Part shown: in pieces, positions 36,891 through 47,910 of the stretch
Numbering within the stretch: the first letter of the stretch is position 1
How the letters are laid out: each line of letters starts with the position of its first letter
Origin: Pseudoscleropodium purum
Lineage: Eukaryota; Streptophyta; Bryopsida; Hypnales; Brachytheciaceae
Direction: 5' to 3'
Length of the DNA: 64,000 nucleotides
NCBI GenBank assembly: GCA_963969395.1
Contig: OZ017795.1
Location: forward strand, 10,292,001-10,356,000
Translations under genes and position numbers: made by a program
The notes under the pieces: generated by a model
Databases searched by the model: none
The model's input: the letters and a program-made list of their open reading frames with translations, nothing else
What the model was told of the DNA's origin: nothing

Positions 36891-37400
36891 AATGGTCCTC
36901 CCTAAGCTAGTGGAAAATATTATACTTTGTTAGAGATGCATACAAAGGACTTATCAATTAATTCAAAGATTGGATTGGCCATATAAGACATTTTTGTTCA
37001 CTGTAGGGATTCCCTTTTCAAGAATGCGAAAGGGCCCATGTGCATGACATCGTATAACCAGGAAATGGTCCTCTTTATATTGGAAAGATATTATGCATTG
37101 TAAGATGCATGAGAAGAGCTTATCGATTAATTTAAGGATCGGGGTTCAGGGTTTGAAGATCCATCAATAAGATATATTTTGTTCAAGATAAAGATCCCCT
37201 TTTCAAGAATGCAAAAGGACCCCTCACATGAAATTGCATAACCAAGAAATGGTCCTCCCACCCTTTGATGGGAAGGTCAGTACTGTGCTTTGCTAGATGC
37301 TTCGGAAGACCTTATCAGTTAATTCAAGGATTGGGGTTGGCTGAGGAGCCATCAATAAGACAATTTTGGTCCCCCTCTGGAAGGGTGCCAAAGTGACTGC
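36891..37400. repeat. Three-copy tandem repeat, period about 173-184 bp
   Basis: AATGGTCCTC begins each unit at 36891, 37064 and 37248. The shared order within a unit is a TATTATG/ATACT stretch, TTAGA.ATGC.T, GA.CTTATC.ATTAATT, AAGGATTGGG or similar, AAGAC.TTTT, CCCCTTTTCAAGAATGC, AAAGG.CCC, and CATAACCA. The third copy is incomplete at its right end (about 37400). A unit near 180 bp is typical of plant satellites, but three diverged copies may just be a local duplication. Confidence 0.75.
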
Positions 37401-39980
37401 CGTCCCCTCGCCCTCACTCCTTCCTTCAAATTCTTAAACAATTTTTTCCGATGCTCCATGGACAAAGTCTCTTGGTTATGTTGCTCCGGAGCTGCTTGTT
37501 GTAATGATGCCATGCCACTCCTTTCCTTTCCTCCATCAATTGTTTCCGATGGTGGTACTATGGTACTCCTGGCATGTGCTCAAAGCTGCTTCAAAAATCA
37601 ATTTCTGTCACTATATATAAGTTTCCATGGTACTCGTTGTTTGACCTTGCCTGCAATCAGGATCACCCTCGATTGAATACAAACGGACGAGTGGGGTCGT
37701 GCTACAACAAAGGGATACCTCCGGCTACACTTGGGTGATTGTTGTCACACTTTTATAAGGTAGGCTTGCTCTAAAAAGAGCAACTGTGCTCTAAAAAAGC
37801 AATTTAAAAAGCAATCACTAACAGAGAGGTACATTTTGCTTTCTTCAATGTACCCAACAGTATTCATCATTTTAGGAGGTGGTTGTCTTTTAGTGACCAC
37901 TCCATTTCAACTTCAAAAATTTGTGACAAATTTCATGGAGGTCCAAAAAAAATGAAATAACTTGGGTTGGATGTCAATTCCATTCCTCTTCCTACAAAAA
38001 TCTACCAAATATTGTTCCTAGGAGTTTTTATTACCTTCCTCCAAATGTGGTCGGCTAAGAGAGGCCTCTCTCTGTGCTATTCCTAGTCTTTGTGTGTCCT
38101 TCTAGATCTTCGTCTTGTCATGTCAGTCCTTGTTGCTTTGGTCTTGTTCGTTGTAGGCCCTCCCCACCACGCCACTTGTGGCTTGCGGGTCTTGTTTTTT
38201 TTATCCTTAGCACTGAAATTCTGTTTCATTCTTAATTTTTTTTAAATGCTCCCATTCCATTTGTTTCAAAAAATTAAAAAAATGCTATGAGCTCTTAGAA
38301 GGTCGCTTTTCAGAGCAGACTATGTTAGCAAGTCTTGCATTCAGAGAGGATGTGAGAGTAAAATTTCTGGAGCATTGGATTCCCCTTCGAAATCAACTGA
38401 AGCCCAAGAGCATGAAATCTTCCGTCAGCCATTCAAAACTTCTAGAACTTTCAACTGGGAATGGTCAAAACTGTATTGATGTCCCCAAATTTGGACAACT
38501 ACCAGTCATTAGTGCATCCAAGGAGGCAAATTGACGATTTTAAAACCGTTTGACTTGCAATTTAGAGTCAGTTCCAACCGGAAACATAAGAACAGTTTGA
38601 TTTTCCACACAGAGTCAGCACAATCCCATGACGTGAATCATTCAACCTTCTTTTGTCACACCAAGTGAAAACACAAAATCTTCAGAATATTAAGCAATTA
38701 AGCATAGTTGGAGGCACCATTTCAAAGAAAAAAACATTTCCTTTGGGTAGTGTTAGCAATTGAAAATCATGAATTCAAAAAAAAATTAATTTAATTTAAT
38801 TTTTTGGATAAGATATTTAATTATAATGAATTTTCAAAGTAAATGCTCCCTAGGTCATTAAAATGTCATAAAGCTTGGTCATAAAACCAAATTCACAGAA
38901 TGGACAATCAAAAAATCTCAATTAAACATGTGAACAGTTAAATTGCACTTTAGGGGTCATAGCTTGTTATAAAACCAACATCTAAAAGAATCAACTATTA
39001 AACAATTTCAATTGAGTATGGGAATAGTCTACTTGCACTTTGGAGGACACTTTCAATAAAAATTTACTTTTTAGGACTGGATACACCAACAAAATTGGAT
39101 GTTTTCACCATAACATTGCTTACATGGCCCCTTCTCCACCTCAAGCTAATTCGTAATGCTTAATAGGTTGTAGCTTTTCATTCTATTGTGGTTGTCAAGC
39201 ACTCTTCTAATAAGAACGTTGGAGAATTCACTAGATTTGATTGAGTAAACAGGGACCCCTTATGTTACTTATTAATGTTATAGCAAATAATAAAATTGAA
39301 CTATAAACTACAATAATTTGTCCTTCTAATGATGGTATTCACCTACAAAATTTATTTTTGTAGAAGTTGGTATAATATAGTAGCATGTTAGTCTACACTA
39401 GTAAGGTTAAATATTTTACAAATAGTGTGACTCTATTAAATTAGAGTTGCATGCTCTAATAGGGCAAATTACCCTACAAGATTCTTGCCATTCTTAGAAT
39501 TCTATCATACATGAGACAATTAGATGGCAATCATTCATTGGATAACGATGAACATGTTTATTTTCAACATGGGCTTATTGAGATTTAAGATGACGTTTAC
39601 AGGCTCTCTAGAATAGACATTATATAACCTTTGTAGTTATGTTGAAAGTAGAACTTTATTATGAGAATAACATTAGCCACAGATACATTGACCCTTGTGA
39701 CTCAACTTATACCAAGTCTCTATTTTCACTTCCACGTTTTTTAGGTAATCCCTAAACATGATGCAATCCAATTTTGTAAAGATGGCAATCACTTATTGGA
39801 TACATAAAGACATTTAAAAAAAAACATGGACTTCTTTTAGCATAATATATATTCACTAGGTAGCAACATAGCCTATTAGCCAACATTAATGCAATTGTCA
39901 ATACAAGGTAAAAAATGACAACAATTTTTACTAAAAATGGTAGCAAAGAGATCACAATTTGTATGCAAAATAGTCTTTAT
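37401..39980. other. Spacer with unrecognised frames and a dispersed repeat
   Basis: 37829-37960 matches 42550-42700 (AGAGGTACATTTTGCTTTCT, CATTTTAGGAGGT, CATTTCAACTT, and so on), so a diverged repeat family has a copy here. Frames 37458-37676 and 38322-38534 (plus) are better than background; the second reads MLASLAFREDVRVKFLEHWI and NQLKPKSMKSSVS, but I do not recognise either and see no supporting splice sites. Confidence 0.35.
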
Positions 39981-40300
39981 ATGGCAAATTTCATTAAAAT
40001 GGTGGTATTCTATGTGCTATTTTCATTTCAAATTTTATTAAAATGGTGGTATTCAAAAGTAACATCTAGAATTGGTATAAGTTATAAACACATTAGCTAG
40101 ACATAGATTTCATAAATCTAGGATTCATATATATTTTAGACTACACAATGTATAAAATCTAGGACTATTATAGATTTAAGATATCTTGGAATGATATAGA
40201 TTTCAAAAATCTAGGGCTCACATAGATGTCAAACTACGTAGTCTAAACTAAAAAATGTGCCAAAGTAACAGAATACCACCATTTTAATGAAATTGACCAT
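39981..40300. mobile_element. MITE-like element with 31-bp inverted ends
   Basis: The left end at 39981-40011 (ATGGCAAATTTCATTAAAAT and on) and the reverse complement of 40270-40300 agree at 29 of 31 positions. The ATTAAAATGGTGGTATTC block is repeated once more inside at 40037-40054. Total length is 320 bp with an AT-rich interior and no coding capacity. These are the features of a MITE; flanking target duplication is not evident. Confidence 0.7.
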
Positions 40301-42765
40301 CTATGCATGCAATATTGATAAAACAATAGTTAAAAAAATAAGATTTATAGTATATGTATTGTCTAAAACTCACCAACTTATAATACCTATATACAAGAAT
40401 GGTGTCACATTGAACAATCACTTACTACCACTATTTAAAAAAAGATTTATATCAAGATAATGTCTACTAATTGGTATACAATCCTTCTTAGGAAAAATAA
40501 CAAGAGTATTCCTTCTACTAAAAAAACTGTGTTTTATCTGGTGTCCTACCCAAATCACATGATGGCTGACAAAACATCAAGATGTCAAAGGGACAAATGG
40601 CATGAAAATGTAGATTTTCTTGGATGTTGCGGATAACAATGATGTATTACAATAAAAGCAAGGTGGTGCTATAAGTGATGTTAATGTTTTATTTTATATG
40701 ACTAAAGAAATATTAATGTTCCCTATATTTTCTAAAAAACATAGATTGCTATGTTAGCAAGGAAACCTAATTTGACCATGGGTAAGTCAATGAAAGTTAC
40801 TATGGTTTAGGGATAAAATACTTGTCCAAGGTGGAAAAAAAGATAAGGCAACCACATAGTTAACTTAGTGAAAAAAAGGACTTGACATGTCAATTGAATG
40901 ATGTGGCATTCAACAAAGTTAGCGTGGTACGCCATACTAGCACATTAGATTCTTGCCACAAATATTGAATGATGTTCTTGGAGACATCAAATTAAGTTGA
41001 TGTTGGGATGTTTTCTTACACATCATTGGACAAAACATTGTCTTTAGGTGCACATTGATGTCACCTTCTGCCATAAAACGTCGGGCATGCATTACATAGC
41101 CATTAACAAACCAATAATGAGAAAGTTCTTGAAAGTGCAATTTATGGATGCAAGAGAGAAAATGATTCACACAATTTAAGTAAACACCCAACACATGGCA
41201 ATGAGGGCACACATATCATGCACAATATGTAGAACTAGCAATTTTGTCCCCTAATAAATGTTTAAAGAAAGTACATTATTGTTTTGAGGAACATTAAGGT
41301 GGACAATCCACTCTATACTTTGGACATCCTACCCAACATCTACTATATGTTGAGCAAAAAAGTATTACATATCTCATATGGTTTGTCTTACCTCCCACTA
41401 CCCCACTTGTATAAAGAACTCATTTTCTCCTTTCTAAATACTCACAATAAATGACTTTTGAAGCCATGTGACATTATTGTCAAATATGGCGTATTGTATA
41501 TGATATATTGTGTATGGAATATTGTATATGATGTATTGTATATGGCATATTCTATTAGACATGTTGTATGGGACATTATGAAATGGACACTTGCATTATG
41601 TAGGACATGTTTGATTGTCCATATTGTACATCATAGCAAATAGTGCATTCAATTACATCAATGTCAAAGGTGACATCATTTTGTTCATCCAAATCATATT
41701 GAATGTTTCAAGAGGTGTTCATGATGAAATGTGAAGATCAAAGTTGACATCACAAAATGTTCGAATGTTTAAGTTGACTTCTCAAAATACATCTAGACAT
41801 CTAAGTTGATGTTTCAAAAAACAATATTAAAATTTTAGAATGACATAAAATTGTGTTGATTATACATGTCACATCATTTATCTTGTGACTATATCACGTG
41901 CTATATGAGATGCCATGTTGTTGACGAGCCAAATGAAAAAAAATTTACACATGGCTTTTGTTGCCAAAGTAGCACTAACATGGCAACCACGTGGTTGAAT
42001 TTTGAAAGCCCATCAACCCATGTCCCCTTGGATGTCTAATAGAAAACATGATGACATCCGGTTATGTTGTCTAAGATTTTTGATGTTTTTTGCACGTCAA
42101 TTGTGACGCAAAAAAATGATACTTAGAATGATGGGTATACTTAGACATGATATGAGACATGTGCATGTTAAAAACCACTTGTCAAGAAATATACTAGTTT
42201 CTTACATTGTTTTCTAGCTACTCCCTCAATTTTGCAAGTATTAGGTTACTATTATTATTTATAACAATGAATTAATTGCATAACAATTATTTAATCCCTA
42301 ACATTTGTTGAAGACAATCTTCCTATGAAATCACTATTTTCCTACAACTAGAGCATTTTAAGCTTATTATAAATCCCTCAACTATATCCCTTGATCTATA
42401 GGGAATGAAGCAATAAGATAAAAGAATCCCAAGCACAACAATAAAAGAGCTTTACAATTTAGTGACACTTTTGGATAATCAATATAGAGAAGAAATAATT
42501 CAATGCATTATTACACTAATGTAAGAGGTTCTAAAAGTGTCTTCTAATATAGAGGTACATTTTGCTTTCTCCAGTGCACCATCACTATATTAATAGTGTA
42601 CATTTTAGGAGGTAGATGCTTCTACTAACTACTACATTTCAACTTAAAAAATTTGATACTAAATCCACAAAGATCCCCCAAAAAATAAGAATTGATTTGG
42701 TTTAGATGCAAAAACCATTTTTTTTCCTAAGAAAATTTTGTTTTTCCCTAAAATGAGATCAATTC
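40301..42765. other. AT-rich spacer
   Basis: No gene is supported. The frame 40937-41212 (minus) has several Cys and His (CPHCHVLGVYLNCVNHFLSC), suggesting a zinc-finger-like relic, but is short and isolated. 41477-41560 is a degenerate run of TATTGTATATGA-type units. Confidence 0.4.
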
Positions 42766-43528
42766 TTAACCCCTCAATTCCTTAGCCTTTCCAAATGAGT
42801 TTCAAGAAAAAATGAACATAGGTTTATAGTTATCTCTAGTGAAGCAAATTACTTTCTTTTTCAAAATCTAACTATATAGATGTTTAAAGATCTTGTTTAT
42901 TAGTGTGAATACCAATTTTGAATGTGAAATTGCAAAAGAATTGTTAGATTATAACATGAGAAATGTATATACCCTATTTGGGGTATGTTGTCCCTTCCCA
43001 CAATGTTTGAAAAATTTGCATATAATTTTTTCTTGACATTGGAGGTAACATGAACAACTATAAATTGTGTTAGCACACTAAAATGCACTTTCAAAAAACT
43101 TAATTTCAAATTCATTACACAATTTGCCTCGCAATTGTTGAAAAGCAAAATTTTTATAAGTATAAATTCCAAATGATTCCAAATCAACACTTGTATGCTT
43201 AAATTTTCAATGGTAAAAATCATGAAAACACTTTATTCTTTCCATTGGGACCATTTTCAAAGCAAATGGATAAGTACAATTTTTTAGATCTCAAATCAAG
43301 TAAAATTAGCAAGTTTTACTCTTCCACTAATGGTATATGTATGCCCTTGAAGACATCTCAAAAATCAAATATTTACTTTATTAAGAAAAAAAGAATAGCT
43401 TCCTAGAGTTAACCTTCAATATCAACTACAAATTTTTTTGAACAATCAAAAGAATCCAATTGCCTCCATACAAATGAGCTGAAATTTTGAAGTGACTATA
43501 TATGGTCACTCAAGCAATTAGGGGTTAA
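42766..43528. mobile_element. Possible TIR element with TTAA ends (763 bp)
   Basis: The stretch begins TTAACCCCTCAATT and ends AATTAGGGGTTAA, whose reverse complement is TTAACCCCTAATT: an inverted repeat with a single-base gap. A second candidate start, TTAATCCCTAAC at 42291, would give 1238 bp. The interior does not clearly align with the 11.2/60.9/63.4 kb copies, so if real it belongs to another subfamily. No coding capacity is seen; the minus frame 42900-43223 has no motif. Confidence 0.4.
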
Positions 43529-44667
43529 ATGACAACTTTGTGAACCTCCTACCTTATAACATAGGTCAAAAACACCAACTCCACCATGCTTATCTTTGCA
43601 AAATAATGTTCCCATATCTATGGTATGGGTACAAAACTTGAGTAGAAAATACTATTCCTTCACACTAGTAATAGACTTCAAGCAATAGCACCATGAACAC
43701 TTGCTTATTCATTGCCATGTCATTTTCAACATGGCCCCCTAAGTGTCCTACACATGCCAAAATGAATAAAAAACATTTCAATCCAATTTTTTTAGTGCAA
43801 GTCACTTGCTCTAACATGCCAATGACATGCTTCTTCTTCATTCCTTCTCTTCTTGTATGGCATGCCTTCTCATTTATTGAAACATTTACATGACTAAAAA
43901 TAAGAAGAAATATTAATACAATGCAATTGTATTAAGGTATGAGTACCCATAATCATCAATGTCTAAAATGCAATACCTACATTTGGACCAAAAATGACAC
44001 TAAAATTCTAAATATTAATGACACAAGATATACACAATCAAAGTATGAGAGCCTAGGATAACCTAGCTTTGATGTGTAGCACATATAGACAACTTCTAAA
44101 CTTATTCATAGTGTCCAAATGATACATACTGAAGTGTGTTGGATTCTCTTTCACTTGCCAATAAGATCAATAAGAATAATTTCTGTTCTACAATAGTTCA
44201 TATGCTCAATTATTGTTAGTGTTAATTATGGTGCACTTACCTTAAAAAAATTTATCAGAATTATATCAGAAATCTACACAATTACCCTAGCCAAATCCCA
44301 GTCCATTCTTAACAGATGCAAAATCCTTCATACATTTCACAACCAATAAATAACAATTCTTAAATTAGAACCACAACACACTTGAATCCCAGAAACCGGA
44401 ACCGAAGTCTACAAAGTAGAACATGAACCAAAAAAGATTGTTGCAACGCAGGACTCATATCCAGCGCAATGAACAACAAAAAGACACAGTAACAAGTGAT
44501 GGTATATGACCAGTAAAGCACTGACACAGGCAAATCTAGTATCACTGAATGGAAAGAAAAGACGAAGGGAAACCAAAGCAAATAGAGGGTTGCAAGCCCT
44601 AGCATTCCATGCATATAATCTACAATCCTTTACAAATTACAAATTAGGTAATTAATGTACACAAAAT
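43529..44667. other. Spacer and probable 3' untranslated region of the SAP-like gene
   Basis: AT-rich, with no gene visible. The part next to 44667, back to about 44350, is less AT-rich and probably includes the 3' untranslated region and polyadenylation site of the gene transcribed leftward from 47312. Confidence 0.4.
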
Positions 44668-47312
44668 TTAGACATCCCCATGCCGGACGGGAGAGCCATA
44701 CTCATTTTTATGATCCAACCGCAATGTCGGTTCCTTCCATTCTTCAAATTTCGCAAGCATAGCATTAGTTCGATTTATCAGCTTGTCCACATCTGCTGTG
44801 ATTCGAAAGACGTGGCTGAGAGCAGGTTGCACAAAATTCCGACAACATTTCCCGGTTTGATAACCTGAAATCAAAGAAAGCATTCTTTAAAACATGAGAA
44901 ATAAAATTGGGCTCATATGATATGTAATTGAGGGGTGACCGGCAGCCATACCGGCGGCAGTTGGAAGAGGAGCCGGGGATCACTTCCCTCTTGCCGGTTT
45001 GTACTTGACAAAGAACTTCCTATTATGACCTTTTTCCATTATGGAATCACCCAAAATAAAAGCATCCTCCTTGAGCTAGGTAATTCAAATTTAGAGCTTG
45101 ATTGTGGAGAAAGTATATCTTTCGCCACTTGCATATCTGAACATGAACTATTTTTCTAGTTTGACAAGAGATCCCTAAGATTTGCTTGACTCATTATGGA
45201 ATCATCCAAGATAATAGCATCCTCATTGCGCTAGGTAACTCAAATTCAGAGCTTAGTTGTGGAAAAAGTATATCCTTCGCCACTTGAATGTCTCAACAGG
45301 AACTATTGCTCACAACTACGCTCAGCATGTAAGATAACTTCCATTAAAGCAGATGTGAACCACTTAAACATTTCTTTAAGTGTATTTTCCACATTATCTA
45401 CAATTAAACTTTGAACCTTAAGAACTTTTGCATCCAAAATCCTTTCTGAAGGCATTCTTCGGGCAGTTAGTTCTTTCGTTCATTAGCTAACAAGAAAGCA
45501 TCAAAATTGACCAGTTGGATGCAATGAGCCAAAGAAATATAAGGAGCTGTGCTGAGCGCCAAAGCGGATACCCTTATTCTGGATGTCGCTACCTTGAAAT
45601 TTTTAAAGTAGCATCTTTACCAGCAGACTCTAGATCTGATTGACCTTAGAACATAGAGTTCCGAGAGGTCACCCATCCCAGTAGAACTTCGGGCGAATGG
45701 CGTTCGACACCGAAATTCTCATCATAATCCGGTGCAGTAGCCTTAGCATAGCCAGATGACAATTGCGAGTGTTGTAAGTTGTTAGTGGAATTCATTTGGA
45801 AACTAAATTCAGAAGATCATACCTTGATCACGAGCTGAAGGGCTTGCAACAGGTTTGAATTCGTTGGATGTGATTTGCCTCACATCTTCCACCTGTATCC
45901 CAGGACTGGAATCCGCAATGTCCTGTCCTTCATCATGAGCTGAAGGGCTTGCAACAGGTTTGAATTCGTTGCATGTGATTTGCCTCACATCTTCCAGCTT
46001 TATCCCAGGACTGGAATCCGCAACGTCCTGTTGGTATAGAGTATTGCTTCCTGTAGGATCTGCAAATCAACATATTTTAAATGGAACCCGTTGGTACTCT
46101 ACCACTGCAATACTATTTTTGGGGAGCCCTTGGTATCAGATTAAGACGGGAATCATTGGAAGCAAGAATAAAGATCCCTCACCTTCATTACATGACTCCA
46201 ATGCAGCAGAATTAAGATCCAGTTCAAGTTGAGGCTCCCTAGTACTCTGCTTCTTCACTGTTCCACTTACAAGCAACGAAACAAATGTAAGGTGGAGATA
46301 CCTAATATTCACATACATGTAACACCCTAAACTTGTACATGATGAGTACATATTGATTATGAGAATATACAATTAACCACCACTTTACATCAGAGTTTAA
46401 GTCAAATTTAGGTCATTTACCAATAAAACTTTGAAACTTATTTGGATACAACTCTCCAGTGACCTGAATTCGGCACAAGCTCTGTATATCATAGTCCAAA
46501 ACAACGCATACTTTGATGCACAAGAATCCCTGTGCAATTGCTCTCAAGAATCAATAAAAATTCAGTCAATATAGCAGCAGAGAAATATAAGGAATAAGGA
46601 ATTCTGAACTGTTTTCTTCGGGTTACTTTGTAATGGCTTACCAAAAAACATGAGCTGTTTGAGACATCGACACTGTTTCGACTCCAGATATCAACAGACT
46701 GAAATTATAAAGAGAGGCTTACCTTTTGCAAAATCTGAGGACGATATCATTTCTTCAGCGACTGTAGGAGGAATCGCTTCAGAGTTTCTCCTCCTCCTCA
46801 AAAGTGGCGTTGTCTTGGGTAACATGCAATCGGCGTCTGTCCTAGCAGGTGCAGTAACAATGAAGGCAGACAAATCAGCTTTTGTATTTCTCCCATCTTG
46901 CACATCCCGACCTTTCTTCACGACTTTGCCTTGTCTATCCAGGTCCGAAGGTCTGGCTGCCAGAATCAGAGCCGCAAGAGATGTCTCCTGCACTTCTATC
47001 TTCGGCAGAGCTTTGGCTCTGCTAGAGTTTTTAGCCACGACTGGGTTCAAAAAGTGGGGCGCACGCGCTAATACGTTAGTCCTTGAGTCCTGTTGCCAAC
47101 ACCATTGCGAAGTGCACATCAAGCCCACGAAAGGGAAACCATCGGACACAAAAACATGCAAATTCGGACAATGCTAAAGTTCAGAAAAAATTACGCACCC
47201 CAAGAAAAGTTGTCAAGGAACTCGCCATTGCCGCATTGCTTTTATTCGCTGGCAGCCCATATTCTTTGCACATAGTCTGGAGTTCACGCCGTGAGAGCTC
47301 ATTGAAGCTCAT
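44668..47312 (-). CDS. SAP-like motif protein, 329 residues
   Basis: My model joins 47312-47199, 47089-46723, 46257-46183, 46059-45823 and 44864-44668 (990 bp). All junctions are GT/AG with agreeing phase. The first exon encodes LSRRELQTMCKEYGLPANKS and NAAMASSL, a helix-turn-helix of SAP-like type found at the N-terminus of a group of plant nuclear proteins; SAP motifs bind AT-rich DNA. The middle is charged and probably disordered, with a basic stretch LLRRRRNSE near residue 145. Exon 4 holds a 35-residue tandem duplication. The last exon ends with a likely helix (ITADVDKLINRTNAMLAKF). I infer a nuclear, DNA- or chromatin-associated role; no enzyme domain is present. The start ATG at 47312 is the first codon of the SAP-like unit. 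I cannot name the orthologue. Confidence 0.75.
45003..45312. repeat. Tandem duplication (about 155 bp) in intron 4
   Basis: 45037-45156 and 45192-45311 agree along their length: CATTATGGAATCA.CCAA, ATAGCATCCTC, GCTAGGTAA.TCAAATT.AGAG, GTATATC.TTCGCCACTTG. It lies within the intron between exons 4 and 5 of the SAP-like gene and is noncoding. Divergence of about 10-15 percent shows it is not very recent. Confidence 0.75.
45656..45757 (-). mobile_element. 5S rRNA-derived sequence (5S pseudogene or Cassandra-type TRIM)
   Basis: On the minus strand the sequence reads TGCACCGGAT, then a diverged middle, then ACTGGGATGGGTGACCTCTC. These are the order and spacing of the middle and internal promoter part of plant 5S rRNA (TGCACCGGAT and GGATGGGTGACC are diagnostic). 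The length of the matching part is about 100 bp, and the 5' end is too diverged to be a working gene. In plants such 5S-like stretches outside rDNA are known from the LTRs of Cassandra TRIM retrotransposons; no second LTR was found, so a solo LTR or a plain 5S pseudogene are both possible. It lies in intron 4 of the SAP-like gene, in the same orientation. Confidence 0.65.
45832..46029 (-). repeat. In-frame 105-bp (35-residue) tandem duplication in exon 4
   Basis: The unit GQDIADSSPGIKLEDVRQIT followed by CNEFKPVASPSAHDE is present twice in exon 4 of the SAP-like gene, with period 105 bp and only a few base changes (Lys-Leu against Gln-Val, Cys against Ser). The frame is kept. The high identity points to a recent duplication. 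Confidence 0.9.
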
Positions 47313-47722
47313 TGCAGTCGATGCGCACGGAGCATAGGTCACAACAACAAAAAGAAGTTCTGTGCCCTTGAATTATCGTCTCTCTTGTGACCCAATTTTC
47401 CTGGTCAAAATCCCTGAGTACTCAATCACTATCATCAGAGTCAATTACTGCAAAAACTACACAATGTGTGGATCTTTGAAGAGATACAGTAGAGACAGTG
47501 CAAGGCAACATGTCGTTCCACATGAGGCCGATGGATTAATGCGTAGCTCTGCACAATCGGATTGCAAGGGAGAATTTTGCAAAGGCTGAGTAAGTTATTA
47601 GGTGTGAAGATTCGGATACCCCAGACTCCCAGAGAAGTCACTGACAAACTATTTCTGGCCTGCAGCTACAGTGCTGCCGCCACTAAGCTTGAATGTTTTT
47701 GTGCAAATTTAAGATAGCTGCA
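47313..47722. promoter_or_regulatory. Upstream region of the SAP-like gene
   Basis: About 400 bp of balanced composition separate the SAP-like start codon from an open frame starting in the opposite direction at 47723. It may be a shared (bidirectional) promoter. No specific site can be named. Confidence 0.3.
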
Positions 47723-47910
47723 ATGGGAGCGCGGGACTCAGGTGGGCTTGATCGTGTTGAAGAAGCTTTGCTGCGGTGCCGTTCAGTTTTAAATTTTGAA
47801 CGAGAACCGTGGATGGATGAAGAATTTTGTTTCGTGAGGATGAAAGGGAATGTCTGTTGGAATTGGATGAGGATGCTGATATTCTTCTTCTTTCAACTAC
47901 ACCTAAATAG
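47723..47910 (+). pseudogene. Possible exon remnant divergent from the SAP-like gene
   Basis: From ATG 47723 the frame reads MGARDSGGLDRVEEALLRCR and SVLNFEREPWMDEEFC. At about 47830 the protein-like sequence moves to the next frame, REDERECLLELDEDADILLL, ending at TAG 47908-47910. A single-base shift would explain this, or a short intron starting at GTGAGG. The acidic, Leu-rich sequence is unlike the spacer. I do not recognise the family. Confidence 0.3.

Noticed and set aside
46317..46334. TGTAACACCCTAAAC as the start of an LTR
   Set aside because: It resembles many plant LTR starts, but no matching LTR end, primer site or second copy was found.
46650..47177. 175-codon plus-strand frame
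   Set aside because: Antisense to exon 2 of the SAP-like gene, which has supported splice sites and phase.
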